Part shown: piece after piece, positions 1-5,502 of the stretch
Layout of the letters: each line of letters starts with the position of its first letter
Numbering within the stretch: position 1 is the stretch's first letter
Source: Opitutus sp. GAS368
GTDB lineage: Bacteria > Verrucomicrobiota > Verrucomicrobiia > Opitutales > Opitutaceae
Direction of reading: 5' to 3'
Assembly: GCA_945862035.1 (NCBI GenBank)
Contig: CAMAXB010000214.1
Span: 1-5,502 of the forward strand
Length of the DNA stretch: 5,502 nucleotides
Notes under the pieces: generated by a model
What the model was told of the DNA's origin: nothing
The model's database searches: none
What the model saw: only the letters and a program-made list of their open reading frames with translations
Translations under genes and position numbers: made by a program

Positions 1-3000
1 CGAAGTATTCTGACTGCCTGTGCTGTAGCCGAATTGGGCAGCGGTATCGTCAAGCACGTTGTCGACGTTCAGGTCGAAATGAATCGTCTTGGGCAGGAAT
101 CGACGCGTTTCCTTCAGGTTCACTGAGTAGGACAGCGAGAGCTTGGTCATGAAGTAGGCCGACCCGTAGATTGGGTTGGAGGCATTCACCGCCGGGTCGT
201 CGATCGCCTGGGCCGGGTTGGCGGGATTGATGATGGTGTCACCCGATTTGCGGCCGGCGACGTGACCGGGCCGGTAGTTGAGCGCCCCACCCACCCGCAA
301 TCCGCGCAGCGGACCCGAGCGGAACCGATAGTCGGTGGCAATGTTCCACATCCAGCGGTCCGTGGCACCCAATTCCGGGGTCCGCATCGCATTCTGCTCA
401 AGGGTGGCCGGGATGGTGTTGTTGACGAGCCCGTTCCAGCCATTTACCGCCGCGGTGGCCCGCTCCACGTTGATCTTCGTCGGATCGTTGAGCGCCGGAT
501 TGATGAAGGCCTGGTTGTTCGTGGCATCGATGAGGATGCCGCCGTCGGCCAGGATCTGGCGCATGAGGCCGTCATTGGCCTTGATAAAGCCCACCGCATC
601 CGCGCCATAGTTTTCCGTCGCAGCGTCGGCCTTCGACATGTTGAGGACCAGCCGCCAGTTGGGCGTCAGGTTGCCCGTCACCTCGAACTCATAGCCCCTG
701 ACGTCAGTGTCTGACGTCGTAGCGATGTTGTTCTCGCGGAACTGGCGGAAATCGAACCGGTTGCGGTTGAAGAAGTCACCGACCGGCCCAAGGTTGCCAA
801 TGGCGTTATAATTGCCGATGAACCCGCTGGGGGTTCCCGTGGGGGAGCCCTTCTGGTAGGCGTTGAACCACGCGGCGCTGGCCGCCAGCCGGTTATTGGG
901 GAGGGTGAAACGAATACCCAAGTCCCTGCTCTCAGAAAGGGGCTGGGGAACCAGGACATTGTAGATGTCCTGCTGCGGGCTGGAGAAGTTGAAGGTCGAG
1001 CTCCGGTTGCCGAAAACACCCAGCCACTTGGTGACGTTGATCACCGCGCCGTAGCTCCAACTGTTGACCGACTTCTCGACGGGCGGCGAATTGTAGTCAT
1101 CGCGGAACTTGTCGTTGACATACTGTGTCTGCGGGACAATCGTGCCGAAGGCGTTGCTCCGGGGCCGTGCGTCGGCCGGTCTTACCGGACCGGTGATCAC
1201 ACCGGCGGCATTCTTCGGCTGATACGTCAGGGTCCAATAGTCCTTTGGAGGATCGGGGAGCTTCCAGTCCTGCGACAGGTCCGTTATGCCCGTGAAGCCC
1301 GCCGGATTCCAGCCGGGGGTCTTGATCCGCTGCTGCTTGAAGAACGTGTGGTCACGGCGGATGGCGCCGATCAATACCAGGCGATTTTTCAAGAGGTCGA
1401 AGTTTCCTGCTACCTGAGCGAATTCAAAATTCCTCCAAGCGTCCTGCACGCCGGTGTCGCGACGGGAATCGTAGACCCAGTAAGGCGTGAGATTTTGGGT
1501 GACACCGGTAGTCGGATCCACGGTTTTGACCGGCTTTCCGTTGAGATTACCTGGGTAGGCCCAACGGCGATCCCCCTCATCAAGGTAGATGCGCTTGTAC
1601 GAGAAGAACTCATTATTTTCACCGTTTTCGATCCAGCCACGGGCATCCGGAAGAATCCAAGTCGCCGGAATGATCAGGGTGCTTGAGCGGGCCTCGCTGT
1701 ATTGCCGCTGCACGCCGCCCATGAGTCCAAGCTGCAGCTTCCCGAATCTCGTATCCTTCTGGTAGACCGACTGAAGTCGGACATTCTTGTAGGCGTCACT
1801 GCGCGGCGAAATGTATTCGGCCTGATCGCTGTAGGGATGCAAGAACCAGGGATTCGGTTCGCCGGTCGGCAGGGTGCGTGAAATATCGACCCGAACCCAG
1901 CGCGTGCGGCGCCGATGCGTGTTGTTCGCGAATCGGGGAGCATCGTTAATGTCGCCTGCGAGCTCGAAATATAAGTTATCGCTCAACCGGTAGTTCAAAT
2001 AGAGGGCGAGGTCCCTAGTCTTCTGCCAAAAGGTCGGATTATCGTGGCCCGGGTCGTCCCAGTTCAGAGTGTCCGTGGACTTCGGCATTTGATAAAAGGA
2101 ACCGGCCATGGCCGGCGCCCATTTGATCTGATCAGTTATGCCGATCTGCGATAGCGCGCTGTCGATCGGAAGCTGCCCCTCTTGGGTCATTCCGATCGTC
2201 CGGATCGGCTGGCGGCCATTCGGCGTGCTCAGCCAATTGGTGTTGGCGGCATTAGCGTTATAGTTCGCACCCTTGGTCCGGAAGACATTCTTCCAATTGA
2301 GCATCCGGCCGCCGTAGTCGGGCCGGACCACAAAGGTCCCATTGGCCCGCTCAATTCCGGCCTTGGCCAGACAAGCCGCTGTTGGCGCGCCCGGGCCGGA
2401 GAGTGGGGCGTCAAAGTGATAAGTCTGCCCATCCCAGGCGGAGAGATAATCATTCCAGTGCTGCACGGCGTGCGCTTCCTTAAGATGCGAGTACTCGAAT
2501 TCACCGCGGATGGTGAACTTCGATGTGACTTGCCACGTGGCGGCGAGGTGGGCGCCCTTGCGGTCTTCCCACAGCCGATCGCGCCAGTGGTCCTTGCTGC
2601 CAAACATCAGGTTGGCGCGCACTGCCAGATTGTCCGTGATCGGCCGGTTGATGTCAGCGGTGAACCGGTATTTGTTGAAGCTGCCGACCTGGGTCCGCAC
2701 CTCGGTCAAGTTGCGGCTCATAATGGCCTGCTTGGTCTGGGTGTTTTGCACGCCGCTGGCGCCACCGGGACCGAAGAGGACTGCGTTGGCACCGCGGGCG
2801 TAATCGACGCGATCGACGTTGAAGCTGTCACCCGTCTGATTGTCCAAGGGGAAGAAATTCTTCACCCGCTGCGCGCTCAGGCCGCGGATCCTGATCCGGC
2901 CGCTCCCGCCCACGGCATAGCCCTTGTCCGTCTGGTCGCCAACCCATTGGTCAGCCCCCACGGTGAAATTGGCCGCCTCGCCAATGTCGACGATGTTGAA

Positions 3001-3261
3001 GGCGTCGAGGAACTCCTTCGTGACGACCGAATAGGAAACGGGCGTATCCTTCAGCGCGGTGGCAATGCGGCCACCGGCCAGGGAGGAGGCCGCGACGAAG
3101 CCGACATCGGAGTCAGCCTGAACGCTGAACGGGTCGAGTTTGACGATGTTCTCAGACGCCGTCGTCGAGCCGACAGGCGCGGTTTGCGCGAGCAGCAGAG
3201 GTGTGCTGAAGAGCACAGCGGCTCCGATGATCGCGCCCATTGGAATGGGATATTTTTTCAT
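1..3261 (-). CDS. TonB-dependent outer-membrane receptor, C-terminus beyond window edge
   Basis: The frame is open from the ATG at 3261 to the window edge, giving 1087 residues with no stop, so only a short C-terminal piece should be missing. Residues 1-25 form a signal peptide (MKK, hydrophobic core from about 9, likely cut LLLA-Q). An N-terminal motif with KLDPFSV at 41-47 follows and may be the TonB-contacting segment. A plug domain spans roughly 60-190, with LKDTP near 70, RIRIRG at 122-127, VDRVDYARGANAVLFGPGG at 149-167 and NTQTK at 173-177. The remainder is barrel-like, rich in aromatic residues and Asn, and reaches VDNVLDD at 1066-1072, typical near the C-terminus of these receptors. 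Such proteins import bulky ligands across the outer membrane using TonB-ExbBD energy. The ligand cannot be told; glycans, siderophores or other chelates are all possible. No N-terminal carboxypeptidase-like or signalling (STN) domain is present. No Shine-Dalgarno sequence is evident before the ATG. A second ATG at 3240 is possible, but it would remove the lysine-rich signal-peptide start. Confidence 0.93.
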   Translation of the reverse strand, partial: MKKYPIPMGAIIGAAVLFSTPLLLAQTAPVGSTTASENIVKLDPFSVQADSDVGFVAASSLAGGRIATALKDTPVSYSVVTKEFLDAFNIVDIGEAANFTVGADQWVGDQTDKGYAVGGSGRIRIRGLSAQRVKNFFPLDNQTGDSFNVDRVDYARGANAVLFGPGGASGVQNTQTKQAIMSRNLTEVRTQVGSFNKYRFTADINRPITDNLAVRANLMFGSKDHWRDRLWEDRKGAHLAATWQVTSKFTIRGEFEYSHLKEAHAVQHWNDYLSAWDGQTYHFDAPLSGPGAPTAACLAKAGIERANGTFVVRPDYGGRMLNWKNVFRTKGANYNANAANTNWLSTPNGRQPIRTIGMTQEGQLPIDSALSQIGITDQIKWAPAMAGSFYQMPKSTDTLNWDDPGHDNPTFWQKTRDLALYLNYRLSDNLYFELAGDINDAPRFANNTHRRRTRWVRVDISRTLPTGEPNPWFLHPYSDQAEYISPRSDAYKNVRLQSVYQKDTRFGKLQLGLMGGVQRQYSEARSSTLIIPATWILPDARGWIENGENNEFFSYKRIYLDEGDRRWAYPGNLNGKPVKTVDPTTGVTQNLTPYWVYDSRRDTGVQDAWRNFEFAQVAGNFDLLKNRLVLIGAIRRDHTFFKQQRIKTPGWNPAGFTGITDLSQDWKLPDPPKDYWTLTYQPKNAAGVITGPVRPADARPRSNAFGTIVPQTQYVNDKFRDDYNSPPVEKSVNSWSYGAVINVTKWLGVFGNRSSTFNFSSPQQDIYNVLVPQPLSESRDLGIRFTLPNNRLAASAAWFNAYQKGSPTGTPSGFIGNYNAIGNLGPVGDFFNRNRFDFRQFRENNIATTSDTDVRGYEFEVTGNLTPNWRLVLNMSKADAATENYGADAVGFIKANDGLMRQILADGGILIDATNNQAFINPALNDPTKINVERATAAVNGWNGLVNNTIPATLEQNAMRTPELGATDRWMWNIATDYRFRSGPLRGLRVGGALNYRPGHVAGRKSGDTIINPANPAQAIDDPAVNASNPIYGSAYFMTKLSLSYSVNLKETRRFLPKTIHFDLNVDNVLDDTAAQFGYSTGSQNTS

Positions 3262-3453
3262 GATACGGTTTTTGGGGTTAGGACTAAATAACTGGGAAAA
3301 TCGGGCCGCGAGTCCGGGGTAAAGCACTCAGCAAGGCGTGGATCCCGAGAGGATTGTCGAACTTGAATCGACCGAAGCATCATGTCCGGTGCGCATTTGA
3401 GCTGGTTGGGGGGTGGCCGAGTTGGGGAGCTACCCGAAATTAGAGCAACAATG
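3262..3453 (-). other. Untranslated leader upstream of the TonB-dependent receptor
   Basis: This stretch lies between the putative promoter and the receptor start. I see no protein with recognisable features and no known riboswitch motif. The receptor frame is closed upstream by an in-frame TGA at 3328-3330, so a much longer receptor N-terminus is excluded. The bases just before the ATG (CCCCAAAAACCGTATC) are A/C-rich and lack an AGGAGG-like site, so initiation may be leaderless-like in style or depend on low structure around the start. The boundary at 3453 depends on the uncertain promoter call. Confidence 0.4.
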
Positions 3454-3480
3454 AGTCTATTTTTGAACGCGCCCTGTCAA
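3454..3480 (-). promoter_or_regulatory. Putative sigma-70-type promoter for the TonB-dependent receptor
   Basis: On the minus strand a perfect TTGACA (3475-3480) is followed after 15 bases by TAGACT (3454-3459), which matches TATAAT at four of six positions. The 15-base spacer is shorter than the usual 16-18. An AT-rich run (CAAAAATAGA) around the -10 position stands out from the GC-rich surroundings. It is the best promoter candidate in the gap and points towards the receptor, leaving a leader of about 185 bases. The -10 box and spacer are weak, so this is a candidate only. Confidence 0.4.
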
Positions 3481-3540
3481 ATTGATTTTCGGCCGCGCCA
3501 GGCCGGCGCTGGGGCGGTTTTAGAAGTCCGACAGGCTTCG

Positions 3541-3605
3541 CAGGCGCGCACGAGGCGCGCCCCTACAAAGTTTGGACGTGTAGGGGCGTGGCTCGTCCCC
3601 GCCCG
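3541..3605. repeat. GC-rich inverted repeat pair, REP/BIME-like
   Basis: Two 27-base arms (3541-3567 and 3579-3605) face each other across an 11-base spacer. Their inner ten bases, TGTAGGGGCG and its complement, match perfectly (3558-3567 with 3579-3588), and the full arms match at 22 of 27 positions. The left arm is also a perfect hairpin on its own: GGCGCGC (3543-3549), a five-base loop, then GCGCGCC (3555-3561). The right arm can pair GGGCGTGG (3584-3591) with CCACGCCC (3617-3624). Short palindromes starting GTAGGGGCG are scattered between genes in many GC-rich bacterial genomes, and this layout resembles a paired REP element. It lies between the sulfatase stop and the receptor promoter. 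It could stop read-through or protect the sulfatase transcript end, although no T-tract follows. Confidence 0.7.
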
Positions 3606-3632
3606 ACCGCGGGCCACCACGCCCACCGCTTC

Positions 3633-3646
3633 CCCGCCGAGGCGGG
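3633..3646 (-). terminator. Small GC hairpin just downstream of the sulfatase stop, weak terminator candidate
   Basis: CCCGCC (3633-3638) and GGCGGG (3641-3646) are perfect complements separated by two bases, so the RNA would form a five-pair stem with a four-base loop. It begins five bases beyond the sulfatase stop codon. No run of T follows on the minus strand, so a classical Rho-independent terminator is not supported. It may only stabilise the 3' end or be a chance GC palindrome. Confidence 0.22.
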
Positions 3647-3651
3647 CCCGG

Positions 3652-5139
3652 TCACTCCGGAATCGGGTCGCTGCGCCGCACCCCGGCGCCCTCCCAGACG
3701 GCCTCGTCGGTCGCGGGGTTGTAGGTCAGCACGCGATTCGCGCTGCCCGGAGCGGGTGGCTGATCGATCTTGGGCAGCCACTGGCGATGCCCGGCCATCC
3801 GGGAGCCGTGTTCCGGCCGCGCCGCGAGATTCGTCCACTCGTTGGGATCGTTGGCCAGATCGTAGAATTCCTCAGCCCCATCGGCATAACGAATGTAACG
3901 CCAGCGCTCGCTGCGAACGCTGTGGTTACCCTGATTGTGCGACGTAATCGCGGGCCGTTCCCGTGGCTCGCGGGGGTTTTGCAACTGCGGCACGAGGCTG
4001 ACACCCTCAAGATCGCGACGCGCGGGCAGGCCGCAGAGTTCGAGTAGCGTCGGATAGAGGTCGAGCAACTCGGCCGGCTGGCTGACGCGCCCGCCTTGGT
4101 TCACGCCGGGTCCGGCAAAGATCAGTGGCACGCGCGTGGAGCGTTCCCACAGGGTGTTCTTCCCAGTGATCAATTTCTCGCCGAGATGATAACCGTGGTC
4201 ACTCCACACGACGACGATGGTGTTGTCGGCGTGGCCCGAGGCTTCGAGCGCCTGCAGGACGCGGCCAATCTGCGCGTCGATAAACGTCGTGCTCGCGAGA
4301 TAGGAGCGGACCAGGTTTCGCCATTGGCGGTTCTCCTCCATCCATCGCAGCCGCGGCTCGGGCAGCCGCCAGTGAAGGTACCAGGAGAAACGTGGAGTGT
4401 CCTCGCGATCATCCCGCCGGATCACCGGCAGGACCGTGTCGTCGTCGGGAAAGCGATCGATCCACTTCTGGGTGATATAACAGGGCACGTGCGGCAGGAA
4501 AAATCCGGCGGCGAGGAAGAAAGGCTGGTCCTTCGGCGCCGTCTGGAGCTGCTCCACGGCCCAACTGGCCACGTGGTAATCGCCCTTGTGCTCATCCCGA
4601 TGAGGAAACACGCCCCAGTCCATCAGGGGATGGTTGCCCATCGGTGTTGCCGGTATGAGCTTGGCCGGCGGTTGCGCGCCGACGCCTCCGTCCGGGCCCC
4701 AGATATCGAATTCTTTCGCCTGCCGTTCCCGCGGGCCGAAGCCGGAGTGATAGATTTTCCCCGCGGCGAGCGTCCGGTAACCCTGGGTCCGGAAATGCTG
4801 CGGCAGGCTGACGCGATCGCTCCAGGTGGCGACATCCCGAAACCACGGCGCCAACCCATAAATGCCAGTCGTGGTGGGACGCAGCCCCGTCATGACGCTG
4901 GTGCGCGACGGATTGCAGAGCGGCGCCTGGCAATGGGCGTTGAGCATGACGGTCCCGCGTTGTGCGAGCCGGTCGAGGTTCGGCGTCTGCGCCAGCCGAT
5001 GCCCGCCCAGCGGCCCGACCCAGTCGTTCTGATCGTCGATGGCGATGAAGAGGACGTTGGGCCGGCGCGCGGACTCCGCGGCCGCGAAGCTGGCCGCGCT
5101 AGCGGCAACGAGGAGCAGGAGCCGACAGAGAGTTTTCAT
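3652..5139 (-). CDS. Secreted type I sulfatase, iduronate-2-sulfatase-like
   Basis: This complete 495-residue protein hydrolyses sulfate esters, most likely on a sulfated glycan, in the periplasm or outside the cell. A signal peptide covers about residues 1-21 (MKTLCRLLLL, then Ala-rich). The sulfatase domain starts at RPNVLFIAIDD, with metal-binding D35 and D36. The signature CNPSR (75-79) carries C75, the residue converted to formylglycine. K128 and H131 (AAGKIYHSG), H217 (FLPHVP), D314 and H315 (SDHG) and K327 complete the active site. Their order and spacing match human iduronate-2-sulfatase (K-x-x-H; 13 residues from the SDHG Asp to the last Lys). The smaller C-terminal subdomain has RWRYIRYADG and EFYDLANDPNEWTNLA (412-439). 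The length is normal for bacterial members, probably SulfAtlas family S1_7. The family call rests on recalled similarity, and the true substrate is unknown. No maturase gene is in view. The gene starts 36 bases after the decarboxylase stop and has its own ribosome-binding site. Confidence 0.95.
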   Translation of the reverse strand: MKTLCRLLLLVAASAASFAAAESARRPNVLFIAIDDQNDWVGPLGGHRLAQTPNLDRLAQRGTVMLNAHCQAPLCNPSRTSVMTGLRPTTTGIYGLAPWFRDVATWSDRVSLPQHFRTQGYRTLAAGKIYHSGFGPRERQAKEFDIWGPDGGVGAQPPAKLIPATPMGNHPLMDWGVFPHRDEHKGDYHVASWAVEQLQTAPKDQPFFLAAGFFLPHVPCYITQKWIDRFPDDDTVLPVIRRDDREDTPRFSWYLHWRLPEPRLRWMEENRQWRNLVRSYLASTTFIDAQIGRVLQALEASGHADNTIVVVWSDHGYHLGEKLITGKNTLWERSTRVPLIFAGPGVNQGGRVSQPAELLDLYPTLLELCGLPARRDLEGVSLVPQLQNPREPRERPAITSHNQGNHSVRSERWRYIRYADGAEEFYDLANDPNEWTNLAARPEHGSRMAGHRQWLPKIDQPPAPGSANRVLTYNPATDEAVWEGAGVRRSDPIPE

Positions 5140-5147
5140 GGGTGGGC

Positions 5148-5152
5148 TTCCT
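5148..5152 (-). promoter_or_regulatory. Ribosome-binding site of the sulfatase gene
   Basis: AGGAA on the minus strand lies eight bases before the ATG at 5139, which is suitable Shine-Dalgarno spacing. It supports this ATG, as does the signal peptide that begins there. Confidence 0.6.
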
Positions 5153-5175
5153 GCGGAGGTGCGGGACCGTCAGCT

Positions 5176-5502
5176 TCAGGGCGCCTCGCCCAGCCGATCG
5201 CCCATCTTCGCGTACGTTTCGATGTGCTGCGCGCTCTGCGCCAGGATGTCGTCGTCGAACCGGATCCGGCCGCGTTGGAAGATTGTGATGACGCACGAAC
5301 CGCCGAAGGCGAAGAGGCCCTTTTCGTCTCCTTTCGCCACCGGACGGCTAAGGACATAACCTTGCCGGATGCTGCCCACATTCGTGGCGCCCACCTCGAC
5401 AAGGGCAACGGTGCCGAACTCCGGCGACTCGACCAGTGTGACCTCACGCTTGTTGGCGAGGAGGTAGCGCAGGTTGTGTCGCAGGGCGACGGGACTGACC
5501 GA
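5176..5502 (-). CDS. psd: Phosphatidylserine decarboxylase proenzyme, C-terminal part only
   Basis: The last 108 residues are present and the N-terminus lies outside the window. The enzyme decarboxylates phosphatidylserine to phosphatidylethanolamine at the inner membrane. Visible family blocks, numbered within the fragment, are SVSPVALR (1-8), ANKREV and FGTVALVEVGATNVGSI (29-45), KGDEKGLFAFGGS (57-69) and HIETYAKMGDRLG (93-105). The GGS at 67-69 is the expected self-cleavage site. Cutting between G68 and S69 would turn S69 into the pyruvoyl cofactor and release a C-terminal alpha chain of 40 residues. The block order resembles the longer Psd type with an FGGS site rather than the E. coli LGST form. 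The frame runs through 5394, where an internal GTG codes for Val, to the window edge. The TGA at 5176-5178 lies 36 bases before the sulfatase ATG, so co-transcription is plausible, though no functional link is known. Confidence 0.93.
   Translation of the reverse strand, partial: SVSPVALRHNLRYLLANKREVTLVESPEFGTVALVEVGATNVGSIRQGYVLSRPVAKGDEKGLFAFGGSCVITIFQRGRIRFDDDILAQSAQHIETYAKMGDRLGEAP

Noticed and set aside
262..714. A 150-codon plus-strand frame opposite the receptor C-terminal barrel.
   Set aside because: It is a shadow of the continuous minus-strand receptor frame and shows no recognisable family.
698..718. Palindrome CTGACGTCAG with a nearby second CTGACGTC, resembling an operator.
   Set aside because: It lies deep inside receptor coding sequence (Thr-Ser-Asp-Thr-Asp-Val codons), far from any gene start, so chance is the simplest explanation.
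1175..1200. CCGGTC and GACCGG inverted repeat resembling a hairpin.
   Set aside because: It is within the receptor coding frame, with no transcript end or T-run nearby; GC-rich coding DNA often yields such stems.
2182..3291. A 369-codon open frame on the plus strand, antisense to the receptor N-terminal half.
   Set aside because: It lies opposite a clear signal-peptide and plug-domain coding sequence, its translation shows no recognisable domain, and long antisense frames are common in GC-rich genes.
3301..3327. GTG at 3327 as an alternative upstream start of the receptor.
   Set aside because: It would place 22 extra residues before the lysine-rich signal-peptide start at 3261 and has no ribosome-binding site.
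3495..3509. Hairpin GCGCC-AGGCC-GGCGC considered as a terminator or operator upstream of the receptor promoter.
   Set aside because: The stem is only five pairs and no T-run directly follows on either strand; it is unlikely to terminate and has no other support.
3382..4047. A 221-codon plus-strand frame spanning the gap and the 3' end of the sulfatase gene.
   Set aside because: Its product is Arg/Ala/Pro-rich without domain features, and it crosses the inverted repeat and the well-supported sulfatase C-terminal subdomain.

Overview
The window looks like ordinary chromosome from a GC-rich member of the Verrucomicrobiota, probably close to Opitutaceae. The best clue is the N-terminus of the large outer-membrane receptor. 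Its signal peptide is followed directly by a 'KLDPFSV...SLAGGRI...LKDTP' stretch, which I recognise from the very numerous TonB-dependent receptors of that group. A secreted iduronate-2-sulfatase-like sulfatase fits the same lineage. This placement is inference from protein style; there is no rRNA or other marker gene here.

All three genes lie on the minus strand, so transcription runs from high to low coordinates. At 5176-5502 is the C-terminal part of a phosphatidylserine decarboxylase proenzyme whose N-terminus is outside the window. After 36 bases comes a complete secreted type I sulfatase (3652-5139) with all the expected active-site residues. A 390-base gap (3262-3651) follows. It holds a GC-rich inverted repeat (3541-3605), a possible promoter with a perfect TTGACA box, and a leader of roughly 185 bases. 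The rest (1-3261) is a TonB-dependent receptor of at least 1087 residues. Its reading frame is open to the window edge, so only a short C-terminal piece is missing.

The decarboxylase gene and the sulfatase gene may share a transcript because of their spacing, but their functions are unrelated. The receptor appears to be a separate transcription unit. Sulfatase plus receptor could serve uptake of sulfated glycans or their products. That is only a hypothesis: no glycoside hydrolase, transporter or sulfatase-maturing enzyme is visible.

I found no tRNA, rRNA, CRISPR array, insertion sequence or phage gene, and no convincing new system. The most interesting items are the intergenic inverted repeat, the receptor's promoter and leader, and the receptor's N-terminal motif.
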